Assembly (NCBI RefSeq): GCF_002210105.1
Contig: NZ_AQQU01000004.1
Span: 298,000-361,999, forward strand
Reading direction: 5' to 3'
Source of the DNA: Oceanicola sp. 22II-s10i
GTDB lineage: Bacteria; Pseudomonadota; Alphaproteobacteria; Rhodobacterales; Rhodobacteraceae
DNA length: 64,000 nucleotides
A program made the position numbers and the translations under genes. The notes under the pieces were generated by a model. That model did not search any database. It worked only from the letters and a program-made list of their open reading frames with translations, and had not been told where the DNA came from. How positions within the stretch are numbered: position 1 is the first letter of the stretch; every line of letters starts with the position of its first letter. Positions 1-7,842 of the stretch are shown here, piece by piece.

Positions 1-147
1 CTCGTCCTCGCGCTTGGGCCACATCCGGGTGACGTGACGCGGGTAGCCGTCGTTGGTGAGGACCGCGTGGTTGCTCTGCCAGTCGGCGAGTCCCTCGACC
101 GACTCCGTTCCGACGCTGAGTTTCACCAGATTTACATATTTTGCCAA
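1..147 (-). CDS. DUF1489 family protein, N-terminal part (truncated by window edge)
   Basis: Reading the complement from a TTG at 147-145 gives 49 codons without a stop, running off the left edge. The residues include NLVKLSVGTESVEGLADWQ and RHVTRMWPKR, which I recognise from memory as the start of DUF1489 proteins common in Alphaproteobacteria; their function is unknown. TTG is chosen because it places the family's NLVKL...G strand right at the N-terminus; no ATG occurs in this frame and the Shine-Dalgarno is weak. A GTG nearer NLVKLS is an alternative. The gene is divergent from nrdJ, and its start lies only a few bases from NrdR-like box 1, so both genes may share regulation. Confidence 0.75.
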   Translation of the reverse strand, partial: MAKYVNLVKLSVGTESVEGLADWQSNHAVLTNDGYPRHVTRMWPKREDE

Positions 148-152
148 TCGCG

Positions 153-200
153 CACCCAATATATGGTGGACACCCCTGTTCGCCCACCATATATCTATGT
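153..200. promoter_or_regulatory. Tandem NrdR-like boxes upstream of nrdJ
   Basis: Two AT-core imperfect palindromes, CACCCAATATATGGTG (153-168) and CACCATATATCTATGT (185-200), lie with centres 32 bp apart, about three helical turns. This matches the known form of NrdR sites (consensus near ACACwATATATwGTGT, tandem, 31-32 bp spacing). The paired sites also create an 11-bp inverted repeat, ATATATGGTGG at 159-169 and its complement at 184-194. The site lies ahead of a ribonucleotide reductase gene, the usual NrdR target. The nrdR gene is not in this window. Confidence 0.75.
167..195 (+). promoter_or_regulatory. Candidate sigma-70 promoter for nrdJ
   Basis: TGGACA (167-172), a 17-base spacer, then TATATC (190-195). 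The -35 overlaps the end of NrdR-like box 1 and the -10 lies inside box 2, so repressor on the pair would cover the promoter. Transcription would begin near 202, leaving a leader of about 440 bases before nrdJ. Confidence 0.5.
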
Positions 201-209
201 CACCCAAGG

Positions 210-289
210 GTCCAGTCACGAGGCGGCGATTCCGGCACCTCCTGCCCCCCAAGGCAAACCCCGTTGCCGGGAGTGCCTCGTGACTGGAC
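210..289 (+). ncRNA. Structured leader element of nrdJ (nested stem-loop)
   Basis: A perfect 15-bp inverted repeat, GTCCAGTCACGAGGC (210-224) with its complement at 275-289, encloses a second stem CCGGCA/TGCCGG (232-237 with 265-270) and a small inner one TGCC/GGCA (243-246 with 253-256). No U-run follows, so it is not a simple terminator. It begins just after the predicted nrdJ start point, so it should form in the 5' leader. I do not see the conserved boxes of a cobalamin riboswitch. I recall a published candidate RNA motif named after nrdJ but cannot compare it here. Confidence 0.5.
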
Positions 290-454
290 TGAAAAGGGGA
301 CCGGAACTCCGAAATAATCAGTGCGGCCACCCACCTGTCCGAAGGCGAGCTGGCCGGGCAAGCCTGTCCGTGGGCGGGCGCACATGACGTCTGAACGGCG
401 CGCTTTATCCCAGCCGGGTCTTTCCTTGTTCGAAGGTCAGGGCGCGGGTGACAA

Positions 455-483
455 AGCGCCTGCCCCCGGGACGGGCAGGCGCT
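455..483 (+). other. GC-rich 11-bp hairpin in the nrdJ leader
   Basis: AGCGCCTGCCC (455-465) pairs perfectly with GGGCAGGCGCT (473-483) across a 7-base loop. There is no T-run behind it. It lies 160 bases ahead of nrdJ and may be a second domain of the leader structure. No open reading frame in 205-642 looks real. Confidence 0.45.
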
Positions 484-642
484 GCGCGGCGGCTTCGCCT
501 TGATTCCGCGCATTGGGCCGGCGGGAGACGAAAGAAAATATGAGCACACAATAGATCTTGTGGAAAGCGCGGGATCAAAACCCTAGTTCCTGCCGCCCGC
601 GCCTGCTAAACAATCCCCCTCTAACCAGCCGAGGATCCTCTC

Positions 643-2913
643 ATGACCCGCTTTGCCTCCCCTATCGCCGAACAGGTCTGGGACATGAAATACCGCTTCA
701 AGAATGCGGACGGGACGCCGATCGACACCACGGTCGAGGATTCGTGGCGCCGGATCGCCCGCGCCCTCGCCTCGGTCGAAAAGGACCCCGCCGCGTGGGA
801 AGCGCCGTTCTTCGAAGCGCTTGAGGACTTCAAGTTCCTGCCCGCCGGGCGGATCACCGCCGGTGCCGGGACCAGCCGCCGGGTGACGCTCTTCAACTGC
901 TTCGTCATGGGCACCGTGCCCGACAGCCTCGGCGGTATCTTCGAGATGCTGAAGGAGGCCGCGCTGACCATGCAGCAGGGCGGCGGGATCGGCTACGACT
1001 TCAGCACCATCCGGCCCAAGGGCGCGGATGTGAAGGGTGTGGCCGCCGACGCCTCGGGTCCGCTGTCGTTCATGGATGTCTGGGACGCGATGTGCCGCAC
1101 CATCATGTCCGCCGGATCGCGCCGGGGCGCGATGATGGCGACGATGCGCTGCGATCACCCGGATATCGAGGATTTCATCACCGCGAAAAGCGACCCCGCC
1201 CGGCTGCGCATGTTCAACGTCAGCGTGCTGGTGACCGATCCCTTCATGGAGGCGGTCAAGTCCGACGGGTCTTGGGACCTGATCTTTGACGGCAAGGTCT
1301 ACAAGACCGTCAAGGCGCGGGACCTGTGGAACCGGATCATGCAGTCGACCTACGACTACGCCGAACCGGGCGTGATCTTCATCGACCGGATCAATGCCGC
1401 CAACAACCTGAACTACGTGGAAACCATCGCCGCCACCAACCCCTGCGGCGAACAGCCCCTGCCGCCCTACGGCGCCTGCCTGCTCGGCTCCGTGAACCTC
1501 GCCCGGCTGGTCAGCGATCCCTTCGCCGACGCCGCGAAGCTGGACGAAGCGGCGCTGTCGAAACTGGTGCGCACCGCGATCCGGATGATGGACAACACCG
1601 TCGACGCCTCGAACTTCCCGCTGCCGCAGCAGGCGGCCGAGGCACAGGCCAAGCGCCGCGTGGGCCTCGGGGTCACCGGACTGGCCGACGCGCTGCTGAT
1701 GCTGGGCCTGCGCTATGGCTCGGACGAGGCGGCGGCGCAGACCGAGGCCTGGCTGAAGCTGATCGCGCGCGAGGCCTACCTCGCCTCCGTCGATCTGGCC
1801 AAGGAGAAGGGTGCCTTCCCGCTGTTCGATGCCGAACCCTACCTGGCCAGTGGCACCATGCAGGCGATGGACGAGGACGTCCGCGCCGCCGTGCGCGAGC
1901 ATGGCATCCGCAACGCGCTGCTGACCTCCATCGCGCCGACCGGGACGATTTCGCTCTACGCGGGGAACGTGTCGTCTGGCATCGAGCCGGTCTTTGCCTA
2001 CAGCTACACCCGCAAGGTGCTGCAGAAGGACGGGTCGCGGTCCGAGGAGAAGGTTGTCGACTACGCCGTGCAGATGTGGCGCGACCTCAAGGGCGACGCG
2101 CCTTTGCCGGACTACTTCGTCAACGCACAGACCCTGTCGCCGTCCGAGCACGTCAAGATGCAGGCCGCCGCGCAGAAGTGGGTGGATTCGTCGATCTCCA
2201 AGACGATCAACTGCCCCGAGGACATCGGTTTCGAAGCGTTCAAGGACGTTTACATGCAGGCCTGGGATACGGGCTGCAAAGGGTGCACCACCTACCGCCC
2301 GAACGACGTGACTGGCTCGGTCCTCAGCGTCAGCGAGGAAAAGGAGGACGCGCCCGCGCCGATGCCCGTCGAGGGCGGCGAGGTCGTCTATATGCAGGAG
2401 CCGATCGACCGCCCGCAGGAGCTGGAGGGCAACACCTACAAGCTCAAGTGGCCGGACAGCGAGCACGCGATCTACATCACGATCAACGACATCGTGGTCG
2501 GCGGTCGGCGGCGGCCGTTCGAGGTCTTCATCAACTCCAAGAACATGGAACATTTCGCCTGGACCGTGGCGCTGACCCGGATGATCTCGGCTGTGTTCCG
2601 GCGCGGGGGCGACGTGTCCTTCGTGGTGGAGGAGCTGAAGGCCGTGTTCGACCCGCGTGGCGGTGCTTGGGTGCAGGGGAAATACATCCCCTCGATCCTT
2701 GCCGCCATCGGCGGGGTGATCGAACGGCACCTGATATCCATCGGTTTCATCGAGGGCGAGGGCCGGGGGCTGAAGACCGATCCGCAGGCCAAGGTGATCG
2801 GGCTGGAAACCGGCAAGCGCGGCAAGGCCTGCCCCTCATGCGGCCAGTATGAGCTGGTGATGATCGAAGGCTGCATGACCTGCGCGGCCTGCGGTCACTC
2901 GAAGTGCGGCTGA
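643..2913 (+). CDS. nrdJ: Adenosylcobalamin-dependent (class II) ribonucleoside-diphosphate reductase
   Basis: Reduces ribonucleotides to deoxyribonucleotides using adenosylcobalamin as radical generator. The 756-residue chain has the ten-stranded barrel signatures of the family, including NPCGEQ at 266-271, whose Cys268 and Glu270 match the catalytic C and E of the N-x-C-x-E motif. A C-terminal zinc-ribbon-like tail carries Cys730, 733, 744, 747, 750 and 755; in class II enzymes such cysteines can shuttle reducing equivalents and bind zinc. The ATG at 643 follows GAGGAT at a suitable distance. The gene stands alone and is preceded by NrdR-like boxes and a folded leader. It would allow DNA precursor synthesis with or without oxygen but makes the cell depend on B12. 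Confidence 0.96.
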   Translation: MTRFASPIAEQVWDMKYRFKNADGTPIDTTVEDSWRRIARALASVEKDPAAWEAPFFEALEDFKFLPAGRITAGAGTSRRVTLFNCFVMGTVPDSLGGIFEMLKEAALTMQQGGGIGYDFSTIRPKGADVKGVAADASGPLSFMDVWDAMCRTIMSAGSRRGAMMATMRCDHPDIEDFITAKSDPARLRMFNVSVLVTDPFMEAVKSDGSWDLIFDGKVYKTVKARDLWNRIMQSTYDYAEPGVIFIDRINAANNLNYVETIAATNPCGEQPLPPYGACLLGSVNLARLVSDPFADAAKLDEAALSKLVRTAIRMMDNTVDASNFPLPQQAAEAQAKRRVGLGVTGLADALLMLGLRYGSDEAAAQTEAWLKLIAREAYLASVDLAKEKGAFPLFDAEPYLASGTMQAMDEDVRAAVREHGIRNALLTSIAPTGTISLYAGNVSSGIEPVFAYSYTRKVLQKDGSRSEEKVVDYAVQMWRDLKGDAPLPDYFVNAQTLSPSEHVKMQAAAQKWVDSSISKTINCPEDIGFEAFKDVYMQAWDTGCKGCTTYRPNDVTGSVLSVSEEKEDAPAPMPVEGGEVVYMQEPIDRPQELEGNTYKLKWPDSEHAIYITINDIVVGGRRRPFEVFINSKNMEHFAWTVALTRMISAVFRRGGDVSFVVEELKAVFDPRGGAWVQGKYIPSILAAIGGVIERHLISIGFIEGEGRGLKTDPQAKVIGLETGKRGKACPSCGQYELVMIEGCMTCAACGHSKCG

Positions 2914-3520
2914 CAGGGCGTCTGCCGCGACAGCTGCCATGACGCGGCTGAGGATGCACTGATATACCCTCGGCCTCTGCGGGATGATTGAACGGGGATG
3001 CGGGCCGAGTGGCCCGCGTCGCCGCACTGTGTTGCCGGCCAAAAGAACATCAGGGCGGACGCTGGGCCGGAATCGCTCGAATATTGGCGTCAGCTTTCAG
3101 TTTCAAATCCCGCGCAATTTCCGATTCTGATTCTCCGAGATTCGGTATTGGTTGGAATGTGATCTAATATAACGTGATTTAACTCGGTCAAATACAACCG
3201 GGGATGGAGCGGATCTGAGGTAATTGTCTGCACACCGCTTGGCTATCCATTTGAAGAACAGGTTTTGTTTCGAGGTGTTCTAAAACTTGTCAGAAATACG
3301 TCGAAATGGGATGAATATTGCGGCGAATTAGTGGCATTATTGTTCTGCTCATCATGTTCGGGGGGGTGACGGGACTTTTGAATGCGGCAGACTGAACGAG
3401 ACACGGTACCGGCGCTGAACGAAGAGCCGCGGTAACCGGTTTCGTCGCAGGCATTGAGCCAACTGCTTTTTCCAGGGGAACCAACCATTTATTCCGATTA
3501 TTCGTTCAAGGACCAAACAT
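2914..3520. other. Gene-free, AT-rich intergenic region upstream of the curlin-like gene
   Basis: No credible open reading frame on either strand. A stem-loop GCGGGCC/GGCCCGC (3000-3017) follows nrdJ and may help end its transcript, though there is no T-run. From about 3080 to 3350 the base composition is clearly richer in A and T than anywhere nearby, with many TTTCAAAT, AATATAA and TTTAACT-like runs. This probably holds the promoter and regulator sites of the gene at 3521; no single promoter stands out. Confidence 0.6.
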
Positions 3521-5491
3521 ATGAATATCAAACTTAAACACCTGCTTATGGCATCGGGCAGCACGCTGGTGCTCTCTATGGGGTCGGCGATGGCCGACAA
3601 CAACAACGCGATGCTGTCGCAGTCGGGCACCGACAACTCGGCCAGCTTCGACCAGAGCGCTGCCGACAATTCCAATATCGGCTACCTCGGCGCTCTGCCT
3701 GCCGCATCGCAGACCGGCGACGACAACGTTCTGGCCATCACCCAGAGCGGTGACGCCAACCGTGTCGGCAGCAACGCGGCTGCAGCCGAGGTCAGCCAGA
3801 GCGGTGACGCAAACGAAGCAACCGTGGAACAGACCCGCACTGCGCCAGCGACGTCGCCCAGCACCAGCACCGGCAATATCGTGACTGTCCTGAAGCAGAG
3901 CGGGGACAATCACAGCGCCACGATCGAACAGAACACCGATCAGAACCGCAACTATGCGAACGTCCGCCAGTCCAACGCGGGCGGCGGGGCCGCTGGCAAC
4001 ACCGCTACGGTCGAACAGACCAACACCGCCACGGCCAACCAGAACCTCGACCGCAACGAGGTGTCATCCGGCGGCGGCCACACGGGCGGTGTGATCCAGG
4101 CCGGTTCGGGTAACACCGCGCTGGCGGTCCAGAACGGTCAGGGCCTTCGGCTGCGCCTGCTGTCGCAATCCGGCAATGACAACAACGCAGAAGTCCGCCT
4201 GAGCGGCATCGACAACGGGAAACCGGACCTGACTGCCGGAGGCGCGTCCGCTGCAAGCACCGCCAACAGCCGCGAAGTCGTGCAGAACGGCAACAGCAAC
4301 GATGTCGATCTGGACATCTCGGGTGAACGCAACGCCTATGGCACCACCCAGCAGGGCGACGACAACAGCGCGGCCGGCATCGTCGTGACCGGCAACGACA
4401 ACTCCGTGGGCGTCGGCCAGTTCGGCGATGACAACACCGTCCTGCTCAGCACCATCACGGGCGACCGCAACAGCACCGGGTTCTATCAGGAAGGCGATGG
4501 CAACCTCGCCGACACCGACGTCTCGGGTGATGACAACAACACGCTCACAATGCAGGTCGGCGACCTGAATGTGGGCGGTATCGACGTCGCCGGGATCGGC
4601 AACGACACCAATGTCGACCAGACGGGCAACGTGAACGTTGCATCGGCGTCGGTGACCGGAGACAGCAACACCACCGGCGTTACTCAGGACGGCTCGGTCA
4701 ACATCGGCACCGCCACTGTAGAAGGCGACGGCAACACCACCGATATCGACCAGGAAGGCACGCTCAACGTCGCTCTGGCGAACGTCGTTGGCGACGACAA
4801 CTGGTCCACCAGCATCATCCAGGATGGGACAATCAACAATGGAACTGTAACGATTCTCGGCGACAGCAACCCGACTTTGCTCAGCCAAATCGGCGGCTTC
4901 AACGCCGGTAACGTCGATATCGAAGGCGACAGTAATTCCAGCTCGGTCCGACAGCAGGGTGACCTGAACTCGGCGATGGCGGAGATCTTCGGCGATGGTA
5001 ACTTTACTGGGGTCGATCAAGACGGCGATGCCAACGACGCAACCGCTGATGTCTCCGGGAGCAACAACGTGCTCATCGCCTCGATGACCGGTAACCTGAA
5101 CGTTCTGGACATGAGCCAGACTCAGGACGGGAACGAAATAGACGTCTCGATCACCGGCAACCGGAACAACTACACCAGCCCGACCGTGCCGTTCTTCGGC
5201 TACCCGGCGAACCCGCCGTCCTCGGTGGCGTTCTCTGGCTCGGCCCTGACGGCGAACACGCAGGGTCTGGGCAAGGGCGCTTTGGTGCAGGACGGATTGG
5301 GGAACCTTCTTGACCTGACGGTCAATGGCGATCTGAACAGTTTTGCCATGGCGCAGATCGGTGGTTCGAACTCCATCATCGGCACCATCACCGGCGCTTC
5401 GAACCAGGCTGTCGTGACCCAGGTGGGCGGGACCAACACGGCGAACTTCGGCCAGACCGGCAACAGCAACAACGTGGGTATCGTCCAGTGA
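3521..5491 (+). CDS. Secreted curlin-like repeat protein (predicted beta-solenoid)
   Basis: 656 residues starting with a clear Sec signal peptide, cut after about ...GSAMA (residue 25). The rest is low in charge and rich in N, Q, G, D, S and T. From about residue 323 to 520 it falls into nine near-exact units of 22 residues (one has 23), each with Q-x-G-x-x-N followed eleven residues later by G-D-x-N. Curlin (CsgA/CsgB) repeats have the same length and Q/N spacing, so an extracellular amyloid or solenoid fibre subunit is likely. It is several times longer than CsgA. No csgE, csgF or csgG homologue is nearby. The ATG follows an AAGGA. Upstream DNA is AT-rich and a terminator follows directly. 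Confidence 0.75.
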   Translation: MNIKLKHLLMASGSTLVLSMGSAMADNNNAMLSQSGTDNSASFDQSAADNSNIGYLGALPAASQTGDDNVLAITQSGDANRVGSNAAAAEVSQSGDANEATVEQTRTAPATSPSTSTGNIVTVLKQSGDNHSATIEQNTDQNRNYANVRQSNAGGGAAGNTATVEQTNTATANQNLDRNEVSSGGGHTGGVIQAGSGNTALAVQNGQGLRLRLLSQSGNDNNAEVRLSGIDNGKPDLTAGGASAASTANSREVVQNGNSNDVDLDISGERNAYGTTQQGDDNSAAGIVVTGNDNSVGVGQFGDDNTVLLSTITGDRNSTGFYQEGDGNLADTDVSGDDNNTLTMQVGDLNVGGIDVAGIGNDTNVDQTGNVNVASASVTGDSNTTGVTQDGSVNIGTATVEGDGNTTDIDQEGTLNVALANVVGDDNWSTSIIQDGTINNGTVTILGDSNPTLLSQIGGFNAGNVDIEGDSNSSSVRQQGDLNSAMAEIFGDGNFTGVDQDGDANDATADVSGSNNVLIASMTGNLNVLDMSQTQDGNEIDVSITGNRNNYTSPTVPFFGYPANPPSSVAFSGSALTANTQGLGKGALVQDGLGNLLDLTVNGDLNSFAMAQIGGSNSIIGTITGASNQAVVTQVGGTNTANFGQTGNSNNVGIVQ

Positions 5492-5526
5492 TATCCTGCG
5501 CGCCGATCTGATCGGCGGGACAAGCG

Positions 5527-5554
5527 AAAGGGCCCTCGGTTCGGGGGCCCTTTT
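5527..5554. terminator. Rho-independent terminator, probably bidirectional
   Basis: AAAGGGCCC (5527-5535) and GGGCCCTTT (5545-5553) form a 9-bp stem ending in TTTT. It lies 36 bases after the curlin-like gene and 38 bases past the stop of the converging CoA-transferase gene. Its A-run on the left gives a U-run on the other strand, so it can serve both. Confidence 0.85.
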
Positions 5555-5591
5555 CATTTGCGCCTGCGACGGGACCGACACCTCCCGTGCG

Positions 5592-6791
5592 TCATTCGCC
5601 GGTCCGGAGCGCCCCGTTTTCTGCCAGAGCCGCGATTTCGTCCGCGCCAAAACCGGCCTCTGCCAGCACCGCTGGCCCGTCCGCCCCAAGGCGGGGCGGC
5701 ATGTGGCCGGGTTCGGCAGCCGTGCGCGAGAACTTGGCGGGCACGGCCATCTGGTAGATCGCGCCTTCGGTCGGATGCTCCACCCGGCGGAAGAAGCCTG
5801 TGGCGGTCAGGTGCGGATCCTCCATCACCGATTCATAGCTGTGCATCGGCAGGGCGGGGATGTCGGCCTCTTCGAACAGCTTCAGCCACTCCGCGGTGGT
5901 GCGGGTCAGCATGATGCGGCCGACCTCGGCATAGACCTCGTTGATGTTGCGGGACCGGGCGGCGAAGGTGGCGAACTTGGGGTTCGCGGCGGGCATCTCG
6001 GGCTGGCCGATGGCGGCGTAGAAACGGTTCCAGTGGCCGTCGTTGTAGATAAGCGCGCAGACATGGCCGTCCTTGGTCTGATAGGGGCGGCGGTCGGGGG
6101 ACAGGTGGCGGGCATAGCCGCCCTTGTCGAGCGGGGGATCATAGGTCAGCCCGCCCATGTGATCGCCGAGGATCATCGAGACCATCGTCTCGAACATGGG
6201 CACCTCGACCTTCTGGCCCTGACCCGAGCGGTCGCGTTCCACCACGGCGGCGAGGATCGCGTTGACCGCCGACAGCCCGACGATGCGGTCGGCCACAGCG
6301 GCGGGCACATAGGCCGGGCGCATCCCCGCGCGGGTGAAGCTGTGAGGGATGCAGGCGCCGCCCTGGATCAGGTCGTCATAGGCGGGGCGATCGGCATAGG
6401 GGCCGGTCTGGTCGAAGCCGACCAGCGCCGCGTAGATCAGGCGGGGGTTGCGGGCCTGCAGAGCCGCATAGCCGAGGCCTAGGCGCTCCATCGCACGGGG
6501 CCGGACGTTGGTGACCAGCACGTCCACGGTCTCGGCCAGCCGGAGGGCTGCCTCGCGCCCGCCTTCGGTCTTCAGGTCCAGGGCGATGGAGCGTTTGGAA
6601 CGGTTGATGTTCAGATAGACCGCCCCCATCCCGTCGTGCCGGGTCGGGCCCAGCTGGCGGACAATGTCGCCCTCGGGCGGTTCGACCTTGATGATGTCGG
6701 CACCGTAGTCCCCAAGGGTCTGCGTGGCGTAAGGCCCCATCAGCACCGAGCTGAAATCGAGCACACGCAATCCGGCCAGCGGTCCTCCCAT
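5592..6791 (-). CDS. CaiB/BaiF family III CoA-transferase
   Basis: Family III CoA-transferases move CoA from one acyl-CoA to a free carboxylic acid through an aspartyl-CoA anhydride. The 399-residue protein starts MGGPLAGLRVLDFSSVLMGP, has the GADIIKVEPPEGD strand, and carries the catalytic Asp in AYDDLIQGG. The ATG at 6791 is preceded by GGAGGAG at ideal spacing; a longer frame upstream lacks such a site. It lies 91 bases downstream of the ion-channel gene on the same strand. With a Baeyer-Villiger-type oxygenase and a second CoA-transferase close by, it could activate an acid made in the local pathway. The substrate is unknown. Confidence 0.88.
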   Translation of the reverse strand: MGGPLAGLRVLDFSSVLMGPYATQTLGDYGADIIKVEPPEGDIVRQLGPTRHDGMGAVYLNINRSKRSIALDLKTEGGREAALRLAETVDVLVTNVRPRAMERLGLGYAALQARNPRLIYAALVGFDQTGPYADRPAYDDLIQGGACIPHSFTRAGMRPAYVPAAVADRIVGLSAVNAILAAVVERDRSGQGQKVEVPMFETMVSMILGDHMGGLTYDPPLDKGGYARHLSPDRRPYQTKDGHVCALIYNDGHWNRFYAAIGQPEMPAANPKFATFAARSRNINEVYAEVGRIMLTRTTAEWLKLFEEADIPALPMHSYESVMEDPHLTATGFFRRVEHPTEGAIYQMAVPAKFSRTAAEPGHMPPRLGADGPAVLAEAGFGADEIAALAENGALRTGE

Positions 6792-6882
6792 TGCGGACAC
6801 TCCTCCCTGTCTGCATCGGTTTTGGTTAGCCGGGTAAGCGTGGCGCGGGGTCCGGGCGGAGTCAATCGCACCGGCGGATGTG

Positions 6883-7644
6883 TCAGACCTCGCCCTCGGT
6901 CCGGATGTGGATGACCGTGCCGCAGTGCTTGCAGTGGACCGCGTCGGCATCGTGCAGCACCAGCCCGCAGACCTCGCATTCCTGCCGGACCTTTGAGGGG
7001 CGGAAGAGGACCTGAAGCAGCCGCAGGAACAGCGTGACCCCGAAGATCATCACGCAGACGGCCAGCATCCGCCCCCACGATCCCTGCAGGGTGATGTCCC
7101 CGAACCCGGTCGTCGTCAGTGTCGTGACGGTGAAATAGAGCGCGTCGGCGTAGTTGTTGATCTCGGGGTTGATGTGGACCTGCGAGGCGTAGATCAGCCC
7201 GGTCATGATGAACAGGAACACCGCTATGTTGATCGAGGCGAGGATCACGTCCTCGTTCTCGCGGAAGAAGCGGAAGTCCTGCCTGAGCCGCACCAGCAGC
7301 TGGTAGGTGTGCAGCAGGCGGACTGTCCTGAGAATGCGCAGGAAGCCCAGCCCTTCGCCCGCGATCGGGGCGAGGAAGGATCCGATGGCGGCGATGTCCG
7401 CCCACGTGGCCGGGCGCCACAGCAGCTGCCAGCGATTGCGCTCGATGGCCATCCTGACCACGAAATCGGCAAGGATGAGCGCGCCGAAGACGATGTCGAT
7501 CATCTCGATCGCCATGCTGCGCGGCACGAAGGAGGTGACGATCACGAAGAGGATCGTCACGATGTCGAAGGCCAGCAGCCCGTACCGGAACCGGTGCGCG
7601 CGGTCCGTATCGTCTTCGTAGAGTGAGCGGAGTCGGTTCAGCAT
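6883..7644 (-). CDS. Voltage-gated-type potassium ion channel with C-terminal zinc ribbon
   Basis: 253 residues with hydrophobic segments near 22-42, 50-66, 83-95 and 134-153, a charged S4-like helix at 99-121 with Arg at about every third position (R103, R106, R109), and the pore sequence TTTGFGDI at 177-184, a potassium selectivity filter. A last membrane helix follows, then a cytoplasmic tail with two CxxC pairs (CEVC and CKHC) forming a probable zinc ribbon. It is therefore a small Kv-like channel with an added metal-binding regulatory tail. The ATG at 7644 has no strong Shine-Dalgarno, so the exact start is uncertain. It diverges from the monooxygenase gene. Confidence 0.82.
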   Translation of the reverse strand: MLNRLRSLYEDDTDRAHRFRYGLLAFDIVTILFVIVTSFVPRSMAIEMIDIVFGALILADFVVRMAIERNRWQLLWRPATWADIAAIGSFLAPIAGEGLGFLRILRTVRLLHTYQLLVRLRQDFRFFRENEDVILASINIAVFLFIMTGLIYASQVHINPEINNYADALYFTVTTLTTTGFGDITLQGSWGRMLAVCVMIFGVTLFLRLLQVLFRPSKVRQECEVCGLVLHDADAVHCKHCGTVIHIRTEGEV

Positions 7645-7842
7645 CGGACGGATCGTAGCGCATTGACCGGCGCGGGCCAGAGTGCGCGCATTACCGCAGG
7701 CGGCAGTTCCGCGTGCGCGGATGCGGGAATGCAATGTCGCGCCCCGTCGGGTGTTGACTTGCCGGTCGCCAAGGGACTTGATGGGCGCGACCCGGAGCCG
7801 AGGCCCGCCCGAGCGGGATGACGGAGCCAGGAGGAGGATATC

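Noticed and set aside
200..640. Cobalamin riboswitch upstream of nrdJ
   Set aside because: No match to the conserved B12-box or the other invariant sequences of the class could be found by eye.
583..2730. 715-codon open frame opposite nrdJ
   Set aside because: Antisense to a certain gene; composition and lack of any motif show it is a shadow.
3521..5491. CRISPR array or DNA-level tandem repeat
   Set aside because: The periodicity is in the protein; at DNA level the units differ too much and lack constant repeats with spacers.
4064..5689. 541-codon open frame opposite the curlin-like gene
   Set aside because: Its repeats are only the complement of the coding repeats on the plus strand.
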